This document shows, piece after piece, positions 13,121 through 27,164 of a DNA stretch of 64,000 nucleotides (positions within the stretch are counted from its first letter, which is position 1; each line of letters begins with the position of its first letter). This stretch comes from Sialis fuliginosa (Eukaryota; Arthropoda; Insecta; Megaloptera; Sialidae). The notes beneath the pieces are model-generated. The model was given only the letters and a program-made list of their open reading frames with translations. It was not told the origin of the DNA and did no database searches. The translations under genes were made by a program, and so were the position numbers. Where the stretch lies: assembly GCA_961205875.1 (NCBI GenBank), contig OY540812.1:10478001-10542000 (forward strand), given 5' to 3'.

Positions 13121-13140
13121 TAAAAAAATTTTTGACAGTG

Positions 13141-14465
13141 TGTGTTTTTATGAACTAGGGAAATTAAATAATAATTTGCACAAGATTCAACTTTTTATGG
13201 GAATTGAGTGGTGAAACTACTAGAATACTTATGTTTTGGACTCGATATAAAAACAAAAAAATATGTTACTTGAAAATTCCGCTCAATATGTTTTTTAACT
13301 TGATTATACCAAATATTTCTTACTTATTGTTAGATGAAAACAAGCAATATTCGTCAACAAATCGTTCCTCATTGTTCTTTCAGTTAATATGCATCATACA
13401 GTTACTTAAGACAGTCAAGAAGTTTTTTTTATCTAAAGATCATCATATAAATCTTAAATCTCATACATTTTAATTAACAATATTTTTATATAAGAACACG
13501 GTTTTCGGGTGGTTGCTCACGTTGTCGCATTTCTTATCTCATTGACGTTTCAACTTTCCATCTATACCTTCAAAAGTGTTTCTTAAACGCACAGCGTAGA
13601 CAACAGCTCGGAAACCAAGTTTATTTGGACAACGACCACAAAAACCTACAGACAAACATTTTTATAATGTGCATAGACAAATTATAAAGTATAATATTAC
13701 CACGGAAAATTATAAACTTAAATTATGTTACCATAATCAATACAAACATATCAGAGCATAATGTAAATTTAATATACATTTATGAACTTTTACTTCTAAG
13801 AAGAAAAATGAAAAATACAAAAATATTTGTAAAAAGTTCTTAGAAATCGCGTGACGTGTTTCATTATATATGAACATAAATGCGTAATTAAAGTAATTAT
13901 AGACAGTGCCGTAAACGTTACAAATTCAAAATTACCGCTCTAATTTACTTGTGCTCCTACTCACAAATCAAAACATATTATTAATTAGGAAACGGTATGT
14001 CTATACTAGCTCTACAAAACATAACACAAGTCAAAATACATTTAATTCAATCGCACTATATTTTATAATAAAAATATCACTAACAAGATCAAATAAATGA
14101 TTAGTACTTATTGTTAAATACTAATAAGACATGAATGTACAAACATTTATAATATTCACACTTACATTAAAAAATAATGACTACACTCTAATAAATCTTT
14201 GAAGTTTTAGGAAAACATATGTATTTCAATTAGCTTGTAACATTGTAAAACAATTCTTATAACTCACTTTTCATCCACTTCATTTATACGTATACAGTTT
14301 TAAATCCAATATGGCAGATTATTTTTTTCATCACAACTCCCTTGAAATGGGTATCAAATGATAGGGTTTGACAAATAGAATACAATAAGCTTTGTAACAT
14401 CAATCTAAATCAAATATGTTTTTTTTTTTATATTTATTATTTTTGAATGAAATTTTTCGTGAAAA
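13141..14465. other. gene-free stretch
   Basis: AT-rich sequence. The 89-codon plus-strand ORF near 13204 has no recognisable domain and no supporting splice context. I see no element termini. Confidence 0.4.
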
Positions 14466-14469
14466 CATG

Positions 14470-14740
14470 ACAATATCTACAATAATTGGTTCGAGACGAG
14501 TTGGCTGAAAAAAACCGTCTGAAATTTTGATGTGACGAGACCGATACAATATAAACTTTAAATTTCGTCGCGATTCTCGGTTTTAAAAAATTATCAATAA
14601 TCAATAAACAAAAATTTTAATCTTTAAATTATTAATTAATAATAATAAAAATTTACACGAGACTCTCTCAATAGTAACATTCTAAACCGAGACAAAACGA
14701 GACTTGCCTGACTCGTCTCGTCTCGTGCGCAACTCGTCTA
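14470..14740. repeat. 'GAGACGAGAC' repeat, one of several copies
   Basis: The left side has 'ttcgagacgagttggctga' and the right side 'cgagacttgcctgactcgtc', partly inverted with respect to each other, with an AT-rich centre. Relatives occur around 510-640, 32790-33227 and 54980-55050. It is probably a short inverted-repeat DNA element. I could not identify a convincing target duplication. Confidence 0.5.
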
Positions 14741-15199
14741 TTGATAATTCTTGGCTTGGGGAGTACGCCAAATCTCGATTCGTCGTATGTTTGCCAAAAA
14801 CGTGTACCTTAAGAGTATTGTGTACCTATATACCTTACAGTTATTTCTATTACAATATAATTACATTTTACAACACGAATATTGCACGTGATCATATAAA
14901 TAAAATCTTAGCATCGAAATATCAAAGAAACAAAATAATAGAACGATTTTACCGAGAACTAGATAAAAAAAACTATCGGTCGGGGTTTTCTAGAATCTAT
15001 GGCATAATTATACACATATAGTTTGTTTTTTTTAGTATGGACGGTCCTGGTAGAATACGATAAAAACAAATAAGCGCACCTTGATTACCTGCATAGAGCT
15101 GTAACATTACAACATTGTATTGTTCTGATTGTGTATTAAAATAGTGTTTCTCAACATTTTAATTTTAATTTAATTTCTTTTTCTTCATACATTTTTGTC

Positions 15200-15765
15200 T
15201 TCTTTCTTATTTTTTTCAGACAGCTCCTTCGTGGTTGAATATGTATTGTGCGAGTGTTTGTGAAAGTATATGTGTGTTAGGGAGCACAGGGATACAAGAT
15301 AGGAAGTTGCTAATAGGCCAATCATAGCAGGTTACAACAGACAGGGTGGCCGGGATTATAGGAATTATGTAATGAGTCACTGAGGTTATTCACATAGAAC
15401 ATATAGAGGATTTATATTTTTATTTTGGAATTTCGCAAAGATGTAATTATGCCAGAGTAGTGTACTTTGTTTTCCAATAATTATTTTATAGTTTGTATGG
15501 AATTTCCTTTGATATTTTCACGCAATTTTGTTCCTTCATTGTTATATTCAGGACATTTCAATATAATGTAATCTATGTCACATATGGTGCGGTTGTTGCA
15601 GTCGCACAAAGGATTATCCAATGCTTTGTTCTTGTAGAAATAGTGTGGAGTATATGGGCTATTTAGTCGTAGACGGTTTATTGCAGAGATGTCTCTTCTA
15701 GATTTCTTCATTGTATGAAACCATGGCTTTTTGGGTAACTGGGGTTGATCATTATATGATACCTA
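15200..15765 (-). pseudogene. 3' end of a decayed non-LTR retrotransposon (Jockey/R1-like)
   Basis: Read on the minus strand, the frame 15481-15765 encodes the C-terminal tail typical of Jockey/R1-type polyproteins: 'RRDISAINRLRLNSPYTPH' followed by a Cys-rich stretch 'NPLCDCNNRTICDIDYIILK' and 'CPEY', resembling the 'C-x-C...DhxHI..C' motif that closes these proteins. A stop follows, then about 280 bp of non-coding 3' sequence ending near 15200 in an A-rich tail (T-rich on the plus strand). The reverse transcriptase and endonuclease are absent, so this is a 5'-truncated dead copy. A related 3' fragment with 'ccttcgtggttga' lies at 37425-37530. Confidence 0.6.
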
Positions 15766-16328
15766 CGTTGATGTTTTAAACTATTTAAATTCAAGTGTTT
15801 CTAACTTTTAATTATAAACATTTAATCTCAAATTACAAACACGTGTTATTTATTATAATGTACATATCATTATATAAATACGTGCTGAATTAAATCTGTT
15901 TAATTTGTATATGCCTAAGCAAAAAATATTCATTCATAACAATAATTATAAAAGCAATTTATAAACTATGTTTTCTTTATTGCTATTAATATATGCATTA
16001 TGTAAAGAATAAATCGATCTCAATATATGTATATAGGAAAAAAATCGAAAATAAAATAACGAAGGAAAACTGATAAGAAAAAAAATGACACCTAAATAAC
16101 AGCATATAAATTATGTATTAAGTTATAATAGCTTTGGCGACAAATAATAAAAGCTGATAACCCTATATACTGTAGTTATACAATATTATACTAAAATAGA
16201 TTTTGATCAATAATCAACAAAAAAAACATATCCATAAATACTTTTTACATATGTTAACATAATATGTATACAATATACATGTATGTATTGGCAGGTCCGT
16301 ATTCTGTACCTATAATAATACATTTATA
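15766..16328. other. gene-free stretch
   Basis: AT-rich, with no coding exon or recognisable terminus. Confidence 0.4.
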
Positions 16329-16522
16329 CAGTATCGGCTTTAGGGGGGGTAGGACTACCGCCCGCGGCATCAGGCCAGGTGGGGCGGCGCACAATGGGGC
16401 ATAAGTCTTAAAGTTAATGGTGTAAGCTATATTTAAAAAAAAGTTGAACATTTTTTAGGGAGAGAGAGAGGGCGGAAAAACAAATCTTGCCCACGGCACG
16501 AGACTTGCAAAGACCGGCTCTG
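16329..16522. mobile_element. hAT-type MITE, 194 bp, perfect 8-bp target duplication
   Basis: Left end CAGTATCGGCTTTAGG, right end (inverted) CAGAGCCGGTCTTTGC. The sequence CATTTATA lies directly on both sides (16321-16328 and 16523-16530). The interior 'ccaggtggggcggcgcacaa' is shared with the elements at 34694 and 41791, so this is a short member of that family. Confidence 0.85.
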
Positions 16523-16599
16523 CATTTATATGTAAGAAATACAATAGCTTCGTGATTTGATCAAACTATTCAAATATTTATTATTTTATTTATTACTAT

Positions 16600-16835
16600 A
16601 TGTCTATTTGCCAAAAAAGTATACCCTAAAATGCGTACAAATGTTACCCATTACCCACCCATTTTTTATCTAATACAATTCCAGGATACAAAGTACCTAG
16701 CCTATATATTTCTTTAGGATGAAAACTATCTCCCTTGTAAATTTCATCAAGATAGGTTTAGTGGTTTAGTTAACAGAGGTAAAGAGACAGACAAAGAGAC
16801 ACACTTTCGCATTTATAATATTCGTATGGATATAT
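16600..16835 (-). repeat. inverted relative of the 4082-4430 repeat
   Basis: Read on the minus strand it gives 'aatgcgaaagtgtgtctctt', a CTGT-rich head, 'accactaaacctatcttgat' and 'actatctccc'-type core words in the same order as the copy at 4082. It is truncated before the GC-rich tail. Confidence 0.5.
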
Positions 16836-18340
16836 TATATGTATTATTAAATATGTCTAAAATAAATTGTACGTTTTTTATTAAACTTGACAATAATTAT
16901 ATAGGTACACTTTTTAAATTAAAGAATTTAAATAAACTTTCAGATTTGTATTTTATATACCTCTACATATGTAGTGCAATTTAATTACATATAAAAATTC
17001 AGGACTAGTAAAAAAATTCAATACTGATTTTGAATTTTTTACTTATTTCAAGTACAAATAATGAAAGTGAATGTAGTATCATGTATATAAAAGTAGAAAA
17101 TACAATTTAATTTTATATACATAACTAGCAAACGTTGTTCTACCCAAAAAAAATTGTTTAAAAATCAGACCATAAATACTACACATTTTGATAAATATCT
17201 CGACTCCAGGGCTGTCTACTGGGTCCATTTTTTGTAAAAATATTTCTTTCCACTATATTCTAAATATGAATATGAATATGAAATCGGAACATAAATATAA
17301 TTTATCGAAATATTTCGACCCCAGCGCCATCTACCGGGTTCAAAAAAAGATAAACTTATGGGAGCACCAAACGAACATATGGTGTGAATATTGCTTCGAT
17401 ACGTCAAGTTATTTAGGTGTGATGATGTGACATACATATGCACCAACGTTTTTATATATTTAAAAGAATATTTTGGTTACAAATTGTATAAAATTATTAT
17501 CAAGCATTTTGGGTTGATTTAATAAAAATAAATAGTTACAAAAAAGAAGTTATTTATAGAAATCAAATCTAGTGAAAAAAAATACCAGTTCAAGTAACTG
17601 TGAGGTGATAAATATCCAGAGACATATTTTTATTATTATCACATAATTTTGACCTTGGTTATTTTTAGAGGATGACTACACATGAATTATTGATACACAT
17701 TATTTTTATCAAAAATTTGAAAATAATTTGCACCAAAAAAATGTAATCCAATATTAATATTTGATGTTATAACTGTTATTATTTTTATGTACGTGTAAAT
17801 ATTATGAACAGTTAAATAAATATTTATGTTTTTTTTTTTTCATTTTCGACCTTTACATTTATGGATTATCGAAACGTGCGATATTTGTAACAAATGGAAT
17901 TTTTCTGTACAGTTTTTATATTTATTTTTTAAATAATAAAATAAAATTAATCTGCATGTCAAATATAAGTTTATATCAATGAATAAATAAACTGATATGC
18001 GAATAATTAAAAATAATAATTTAATATCCAAATAAGGAAATTTTATTTTAAGTTAAAAATATAAGAGCCAATGCACATTTTCCTAGAGGAAAAATCCAAA
18101 ATATAGTCTATATAATTAATGGTTTTGTTTTTTTCATCGATCAAGGATCTAAAATAAACTATAAATCTTCAAATTTAGTGAACAAATAGTATTACAGATA
18201 TTTCATAAAGAATCGTCGAATTTCAAACATTTAGACACCCTGGTACATAAATATAATTTTTAAATATTTCACATCAAAAATATCTCACCCCTTCCTTCCT
18301 GTATAAGCTTATTAAATACAGAACTATGCAAAAAAACAAT
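16836..18340. other. gene-free stretch with a short duplicated repeat
   Basis: At 17190-17245 and 17305-17360 two similar segments occur ('atctcgactccagggctgtc' and 'atttcgaccccagcgccatc'), probably one decayed repeat. The overlapping plus- and minus-strand ORFs there show no domain. The rest is AT-rich without features. Confidence 0.4.
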
Positions 18341-18840
18341 CTGGACCGGATTTAGAGTAGGGTAGCAAGGATTAAGACCCTTAGGGCGTCCGAAGGAGAG
18401 GGCCTTTTAATTTTTTAAATATTTTTACAAATTATTCTATTAATGGAAATACAAAACTAAGGAATAACTCAAAGTTATGATCTTAATATTTTTTAAACAT
18501 ATTACATAATATTTTTTTATACATACGCATATAATAATTATGCACAGTCTTCATTAGATAGTATTTCAATTAGTAATTTTAATCGAAAAACTCGAATTTC
18601 ATATTTATTAACAAAGAAAACCATAACCAACAAAAAAAGTAATTTACTTCGAGAGTTGGATTTTCAAGGAATCTATTGATTAATTATATAATTTATATAA
18701 TCCACACATGTTTCTTGATGAAAATTATTTGGCAATAAATTATTTAAATATTATTACGAAGTCTGTTTTGATTTTAAAATAGTTAGGGGTTTCCACTTCT
18801 GCATTGCCCCAGGGCCTTCACACATTTAAATACGGCCCTG
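18341..18840. mobile_element. hAT-type MITE, 500 bp
   Basis: The left end 'ctggaccggatttagagt' and the right end (inverted) 'cagggccgtatttaaatg' form imperfect terminal inverted repeats. Flanking octamers AAAACAAT and CAAACAAT match at 7 of 8 positions, as for an aged hAT target duplication. No coding content. Confidence 0.65.
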
Positions 18841-21800
18841 CAAACAATAAAAAACGAATTTATGTTTAATACCATGAACTATTACAGTTTCTGTAAAAGT
18901 ACGACATTAACCTATGATATATATTTAAGCTTAGTTCTTGACTTAAGCTCGATAAAAAACCGAGATAAATACAGCCCTGTGCACGCTATTTGTGAATCGT
19001 GACTCTAGGTCACAGAACTATAGAAAAGTAATGGTGCAATGCGTTACGACTAGGCCAAGGTTGGGGAAAAGTGTATTTATTTCATTTGGTGCTCATTGCC
19101 CGTGCAACAGCAACCATCAAACCCACGTGGTTCCTGCAACTGCACCGTGCAAAAATATTTCGGTACGCTTCACGTAATATCGTTATTTAATTTGCATTAA
19201 TTTAATTTGGCCATCAAACTAAATAAACTATTGTTCGATGAATTTAATAGATACTTCCTTGAAGTTCGTTGAAAACAACACATAAAAAAATGTATACGTC
19301 AATTTTGTTAGTTTCAGGATAAATTAATTTTTGTAGAAATACATTTAGTAGCTAAAGTTTTTGAAATGTTTTTATTATAGATAATTTAAAAATAATATTT
19401 AATATATAGTTTTAAAGTAGCAATGTTGAATCCAGTGTTGATAATTTGTGCAGAGAAATCTCAATTTTCAAATTTTCAAAATAAAGTCAAAATCCATTTT
19501 GAACCTCTGCATGCATATACATAACAAAAACAATACTATACAAATGCCCTCCCCCACACAAAGACCTTTTTTATCAGTTAATAATGATTTTTCATATTTT
19601 TGTCATGATGTAAGAACCAAAAGATAAACATAAAACAACTAGATAATGCAGATAAATATATTTTTAGAAAATTATTAATAACTTCATTATATTGTTTTGT
19701 GAACTTTAAAAATACAGATAATAGAAAACATGTTAAATAAAAGTTGTATTTCATGACATCAAACTGGACGTATTTGAGTACAATTTTGCAGCATTGCGTA
19801 AATTATATAAAATAAAACACACCTTTGCGAGATCAACAACATTTAACATTAACATGGTTCTACTAAACTAACCGGACGGGTATTAAAATATTTCATAGAT
19901 CCAATGACCTTTGACTTTATATTTGCATTTTCAGAATCTCATTACAATTATTGTTTAAATTATTATTATTGTATATGCGATCTAAAATATGTCTTATTTC
20001 GACAAACAATCTTTGTTGGTGAAGATACGGGTTAATTAGGAGACAATCTCCTGTTGATCGTACGATTACCGTTTTTTATTAATTTTCTTAGAAAGCGTCC
20101 ATTAATAAGAATGAGTTTCGAAATTTTCGACCCTCCCCTTTGCAAGGATTCGTAATTATTAGGTAACTTAAGTAGGGTTTTTATTTTTTTGATATATGAA
20201 ATAAATCATTTCAAAAGCCTAAACTGGTTTCAATTAACCTATTTTAAAATTATTAATTAGAAAAAAACACCTTACGTAATTAACGCTTTGACCCCTTCCC
20301 CCACTGTCACCCCAAAAGCTTACGTAATTAATGGATACATTCTTATCAAATAATACAAATAAATAATGTATGACAAACCTATTTTTCGTAAAATGTTTTA
20401 TATATATCAATTGACACACCTTCACCCTATACGAATGCGTTTGTTTTCATATTATGGATTAAAGCTTTTAGTTTACCAAAATTATTAATAGGGTATGCTA
20501 TAATCATTTATGCCACTATAGTTGACATTTCAAGATAATTTCATTCATTTATATTGTGTTAGAATAAATCAAATTTTATCAAAAATACACAAAACATTTT
20601 GACATTAAATAATATATCCTTATTAACAATTATCAATTTATTATAGATAAAAATAATTTTAAAATTTCAACACAATTTTAAAATCACAATTTATGTGCTT
20701 CAATATTGCAAAAAATAATATAAATCAAAAAAACGTGTTATTATGCCAACACATGCATAAATTGTGATTTTTCTATGACGAAATTTTTAAGAAGAAAAAA
20801 AAACTTTTTAGAAAGTAAAAGATCACGTCATGAAATTTAACTTTCTTATGTCATATGAAAACAAGTTTGGCATTTCTGCTATACACATATTATACATAGA
20901 CCAATTCGCAAACGGATATTTAGGCGTATACCATGTGACAGTAATTTAGTTTATTTTGATTAAATCGATATTGATGTTAAAAAACATATTTCGCAGTGGC
21001 GTTACTTCTTTCTTTTATTGATCAATTACTCACTTTTAATTTATTTTTAAAAATATATTGAATAAAATGTGATGCATTATACACTATTATACAGTTAAAA
21101 AATCGCTATTATTTTGTCAATTTAATTTTGGGTGCTCTAAATTTTTCAAATAAAATATTAATCTCGTAGTAACTACGCTACTGAACTTATATAATACAAA
21201 TTTGGTACGAATTTGTCCAAAGCATAAACAATATTAAATCAGTTTATGATCTAGTTTTATTTTACATTGCTCAATAGTTAACAAGAATGTTCAAATTAAT
21301 CAAATTTACATAGCTTTAGCTCCTTAACACCCCCCCCCCCCCCTTGAAAAATTATATTTTCAACAAATTTGTACATATTTTACTAGAGGGCATCATTTTA
21401 CATGTTCAGTAAAAATTATAGCTTATATAGTTTACGAGATATTTTGTTTTGACTGAAAAGGACGGACGGACGACAAAGTGAGATTAATAGGATTTCTTCG
21501 GAACCCTAATTAAAAAGGATTTTTTTTTATATACCGATGTTGTAAGAAATGCACATCAACTTTTTTGAATATTCAAAATAAACTGGAATATATTAAAGAA
21601 AACTTTCATATTTAATTTCCAAACCACATTATGCTGTGAGTGAAATTACAAAAGCGCGCGCTTAATGTCAACTTGCAATTATGTGGCGCCATTAAATGTG
21701 GCTCGCACACTAATTACAAAGCAGTAGAGTTGATGTATGTGTTACGCACATCTATCAATATGTACCTTCGTGCCATCGCTTTATAGTCATTTTAATTAAG

Positions 21801-21911
21801 AATAGTAAACGATACATGGACCACGTAAAGGCAAAGCGGCTAAAATATTGTCGAAATGCTTATTTAATGTTTTTTTACTAACAGACATAAGAAATCTATA
21901 ATTCATATAAA
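18841..21911. other. gene-free stretch
   Basis: No convincing exon. There is a C-run of about 13-14 at 21330-21343 and a decayed repeat at 21385-21530 with 'ggacggacggacgacaaagt', resembling internal parts of Tc1-type MITEs. The 61-codon ORF near 18992 has no recognisable motif. Confidence 0.4.
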
Positions 21912-22705
21912 TCCTTATAATATATATAAAGCTCAACGTCTCTCTGTCTGTCTGTCCATTAGTGCGCTTATCACTCGAGAATCACTTATCCGATTTACGT
22001 GGTTTCTTTTTTAATTTATAGGTACATTTTCTAGCCAGGTTATAGGCTATATTTTGTTACGTTAGGTGACGATAATAGTAAATCAAGTCGGAAAAAATTT
22101 TGTTGTCGGCGTGCTATTTTGCAATACGCTGCCTAAACCGTTCAATATTGAACAAAATAATGTATTAAAGAATTGTGTAGAATCAAAAGATCTACAATAA
22201 AGTCAGCGACACCATATGTCTAACTTTTATATTTACGCCACAATGACTGCTTTTATGTTCTGTTTTCGTGGACTTATGACCTGCAAAACATTAATCCTTA
22301 TCGAAATAAATGATTTCATCGTCATAAGTACTTAATGTAGATATAATTTGCCCTTTACAGAATCCAATTTGGTACTTTTGTTTAGGAAAAAACGTGAAAT
22401 ATACATACAATAACATATAATTCACGGCAATTCGCGCGAACTATATTGAAGTGTCGCGGGGAGAGGGAAGATTCTGTGCTCGGCCGGCAGTTGTTTATTT
22501 TGTTTTAAATTATTAACTTTTTTTAAACAGAACAAAAATTATTTGTAATTCTGATTTGTTTTTTTTTTAGGTAATTTAGATTTTGATTAGTTATTATTAC
22601 GATAATAATTAATCGTGTTTGTACTTAATTCAACTATATTTTTCAAAAATCCTAAACAATAATTCCGTACTACAAGCGGGCGAAGCCGCGCGAGCACAAC
22701 TATAG
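21912..22705 (+). mobile_element. non-autonomous Helitron, copy 1
   Basis: It starts after A with TCCTTATAATATATATAAAG, followed by 'gctcaacgtctctctgtctg'. It ends with a GC-rich hairpin-forming segment (gcgggcgaagccgcgc) and a decayed CTAG-type terminus (ctatag) before T. The ends and most of the body match the element at 33353-34257. Helitrons insert between A and T without a target duplication, as seen here. There is no Rep/helicase ORF. Confidence 0.65.
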
Positions 22706-25700
22706 TACATAATAAATGTGGAATCTTTTAAGTTTAAGGAATATTTTATAACATAATAACATAACTACATATATATATATATATATACAATAATCAGAGG
22801 CCAAAATGCAGATATAATGTCAAAGAGTAAATAATTGCAATCTTAATTAATGATGTGTTTACTTTTTGTGGTGAATGTTTTCTGATTCATACAAAAATTA
22901 TTATAATGCAGACGTTAACGATTTGTTTGTATTTGCTTTCAGCGTTTATGCTGTTTGATCGGAAATGTAAACAGATATTTGGTTCGGAATCAAGGACGGT
23001 TTAAGATTCTCGAAATGAATGGTTTATTTATGGTAAAGGAAAAAATTTCGTACAGCGATATTTTCAAAAATTGTTTATAAAAATTGTTAAAAATTATTCC
23101 ATATTCATTTACGTACAATTAAAATTTTTAAATATCAATTAAATTTTATTAGTTTGTGAACCGAATTTTATTTTAAAAATATCGAGTATTTCAATTTGAG
23201 AATTTTCATATTAGTTTATTATTATAATAATGTAGTCGCATGCAGAAGTGGTCGACCAGTTACCATTCAAATTCGCTTATCACAAACTTAGTAGGCTCCT
23301 CCCTTAGATTATTTCTCCATGTACCAAATAAAGACATATATTTTGAAACTCATTTGTTAGATAAAGAAGTACTCTTCGTTTATAGTACTCATATATATTT
23401 GTGCGATTAAACTATTGAAAATTGTATAAGTAAATTTTGTGGCAATAAATATTTGATATTCCGAATTTTAGTATTTAAATATGTTAAACTTGTTATAAAA
23501 TTAATTAATCAAATGAACGTATATTTGTGTTTTTATTTAAAATGATATAACTATATAAACTCCGCCCTAGAAAAAGATAACCGATGATGTTTGTTTTAAT
23601 ATTTTCGAATCTGTTGTAAGCGAATCTGACTTTTAGGGTAGCAGACGACTTCTGAAGCCCATAGAACTTTAACACAAATCAATAGACATAATGATCATCT
23701 AACTTTTTTAACATCAAATATTAGTTTAAAATTTCATAATTTTTAATGCATAACTAAACGTCCTATATTGTTTATATTATAGATAAAGCGATGGCAAAGA
23801 ACAATTAAATATATTTTTAGTTCATATCAACATACATAATTTTCCTTTTATATATTGATATATGTAATAGTACAGGTACATAATCATGTAATTAATTATA
23901 TAACGCTATCGCATGTTTATAAAAAAAATACACCTGTATATAATATAGATTATAATAATTTTTAATATTTTAGGTAGGACAAAAAATTACATTTTAAAAT
24001 TGTTTATTAAATATACCTATTTCCTTTGTCATTTTTTTTATAAAAACTAACTTTCCTATCAAAAGAATTGAATAAAATTAAAAAAATAAGTGTCATTAAA
24101 ATTTTGTAAATGTGACAGCGCTCTGACATTTGGCAGAAGATCCAGGAAAAGATTTAAATGTGTAATAAACATTTTATAAAGTAAACGAATTTATACAATG
24201 TTTTGTAATAATTGATAATGTTAATTGTAATACACGTGTCAATTAATATGTGTCAACTTTTCTAGATGTATGTATGTGTGTACATTAGAATTGAATTAAC
24301 CTTTTTACATGCATACATATATTTACAAAAAAGATAGCAACGGTAAACAAGCTTTATCTTAAAATGAAAATTAGAATGATATCAATTAAAAAGTTATGTT
24401 CAAATAAACAAATATTTATTTTAGAAAAATATAATATACAAAAAATAGTGACTAAATTTTCTTTTAAAAAATCGCTTTTTTGGAAATACATATTAATTTT
24501 CAATGATAAAAAAAACATATTATTAAAAAATAAAATATTCCGAAATTAATTTCAATTTTGTCGATTTTAGTTTTTATTTAAATTCGAATATATTTAATGT
24601 AATAGTTATTACAAAAGAATAATTTCAATTCAGCTACAAAAGTCTATATATATATCTCATGAAGAGTATAGGATACAGTCCTGTATAACATTCTTTTCAA
24701 AATGTAGTTTCCTGTAAATAAAATTTTTGAACGTACGAATTTTCTTTCATCTTATTTATAAAAATAAAAAACTTCTGCCAAGTAAATTTACAGTGCTTCC
24801 TCATGCTAAATTCACCAAAAGTAGTTAATTATTGAACTATTTAAATAAAAACCGTTGTGTTCTGATAAATTGCCTGCCATAGGTTAACCATTCAATTTTT
24901 ATACAATTTAACTAAAAAATATAAAAATTTTCTTAATACGCACCTGATTATTTTTTCGTGTATTTTATTTTCTTGACAATTACAATCTAAATTTAAATTT
25001 CAAAATTACATTTAATATGTCAAAGTAAAAATCCAAAAAAAAAAACTATTTTTTAAAGCAAATTGAGATAAATCATTGTAAGGGAATATTTTAAACCTAT
25101 ATTATAGGAAATTGATTACTCCACAGTTCTTAAGATATCTTGAAAAAATAAATATTTTTGGATGTCACCCCTCTCCCTTACACACGGTTTTGATTATTTT
25201 GAAATGGTACCATCCTCAAGCCAGACCCAACCATCCAACCAAGTTTCATTAATAAAAGTGGTTCATGAGTTATGCGTGTGACAAAGATTCAGAGAACAGA
25301 CACACACACACACAGACAAACAGACACATAGACAGACAGACAGACACGGAAAATCTCATTCTAAAACGATCACAAAGCTTTTCGTATCTTCGATATTGCG
25401 AGGAAGTAAAATCCAGCTTTGAAATATGTACATTGTTCATTTAAATTTTATGTATAATTTTGGGGCAATTTATATGTTTGTATATCTAAATTTCATATCA
25501 GACTAAAAATAACGAATTTTTATCTCGTGTACATGTGCATTATATTCGTATAATTTTACAAAAACAAATTAATACAAATGATAAAACATTAGTGACACAT
25601 CAAACACATGTTTTTGTTACTCGATACCTACATCAGTTTTTTTAATTCACATCAGAACTTCCAATTGAAGCAAATTTTTATGGTTCACTAAATCGATTTA

Positions 25701-27164
25701 TTGAAATGACATTGTATTGTAGAGAGACTACTTATTTTATTATTAATTAAAAATAATTACAATGAAATTGGAATTGTTTGCAATTGATTTAATTTATATT
25801 ATTATATATATTGCGACATTTTAAGGAGCGTACAAATTACATTTTTCTATCTCATCAATTGACTTCTTGTCAATGTATTCTAAACATGATTTTTTTATTT
25901 CATAAAGAACACGTTGCCGTATAATATTTATAAAATACATACACTTGCAAGGTCATTGGAACTAGTTTACGTAAAAGGTCTTGGGTGTGCTCAGTTTTAC
26001 TAATGTCTGCAATATTACCGTTTCGAAAATAATTAAAATGTATATTTGTTAAAAAAAAATTAAATTTATTTATTTATTTACCCTTCTCCAAAATCAAAAG
26101 GCCAATTTGACCCAAACAACCACTTTGACCGAGAATAGTGCTCAGGTATTTAAAAAAAGAGCAGTACCACAAAGATACAATTTTTTTCATGAAATTTCAT
26201 TTAAAAATTTTTTTAAGAATGTTGAACACTTCAAAGGTACTTATAATATTTATAAATTAATTTAACATGGTTCAAAGTATACCTCTGAATTTTGATAGGT
26301 CTAAAGGTTCCCTAGTTGCGGAATTATAGGCGATCAAAAAAATAACAGATTGTACGCGATGATCAAAAAAATATTTGTGTGCCTCGAAGTTTAATGAAGG
26401 TTACGATCTAGCATTTTATAAAATATTTTTAATAGGTACCTAATTTATCGATAGGGTGCTCAATACTTAATCAAGGCTACTACAATCAACCTTTGAATAT
26501 ACGGGTAATATAAGAGCAGTTGAAGTGTTTGCTTAAGATTGAATCGAGTAGTTTTTAGAGATAACTAGAGATAAGAACGTTATCGAAAATACAAGTTGTA
26601 ACCAAAATGTAATAGATACTAAAAATACATCTATTCTTAGAAAAACACCTTTATTTGCAAAATCGTTAGATTTAAATCGTTTTTTTTATTTACATACCTG
26701 TTGAAAATTATTAACCACTTATAAATCAGTATTTAATTTTTATGAAACTTTTTCCTATAATAATTTTAACTTTTGCCTTGAAAAAATTAATAGAATATTG
26801 TAGTTATTATTAATAAAATAAACTAATAGTAAGATAAAAATCACAAATTCCATCGACTATAATAACTTGATTTTATTCCACATAAAAATAATTCGTGATA
26901 AGAAGAAAAACAAGAAATGCCGGCCGGTGTAGCTAAAACAACCTACGATGTTATGTTTATATCGAATCTTGGACACAAATCCGGTATATCATTCCTTCTA
27001 TAAACTGTATTATACTATACAATTATACATATATTACATATAGTGTCAGCAAAAATATATTTTATTCATTTTTTTCAATTAACAAATAAACAAAAATAAA
27101 GATTATCTCAAATACGATCTTATGAAAATTAAAATTAGGAATATATTTTCAATTATCAAACATA
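22706..27164. other. gene-free stretch with microsatellites
   Basis: A TA microsatellite lies at about 22771-22788 and a CA/GACA-rich microsatellite at about 25299-25347. I find no exon and no element with two clear ends. A small plus-strand ORF at 24364-24549 is Lys/Ile/Phe-rich, as expected by chance. Confidence 0.4.

Larger units (their letters stand above)
6850..13140. mobile_element. CACTA/EnSpm-like DNA transposon, non-autonomous, with nested insertion
   Basis: The left end reads CACTGTTAAAAATTTTT and the right end, inverted, CACTGTCAAAAATTTTT, so the termini form an inverted repeat starting CACTG. Both subterminal regions (6880-7960 and 12290-13120) are packed with 'gtaaaattac'-like motifs in both orientations and with tandem units of about 210-220 bp. 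Such arrays are a hallmark of CACTA elements, where they bind an element-encoded protein. The middle carries a broken DUF4806-type gene. A hAT-type element has inserted at 8467-10207. Flanks share only 'TG' (6848-6849 and 13141-13142), weak as a target duplication. No transposase gene is visible, so the copy is not autonomous. The CACTA assignment is inferred from the termini and subterminal structure, not from a transposase. Confidence 0.65.

Noticed and set aside
6848..13142. 'TG' as target duplication of the CACTA-like element
   Set aside because: A 2-bp match is expected by chance about once in sixteen, and a third base does not match, so it is not used as evidence.
18992..19177. 61-codon plus-strand ORF in a slightly more GC-rich patch
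   Set aside because: There is no ATG at the proposed start, no domain and no splice context.
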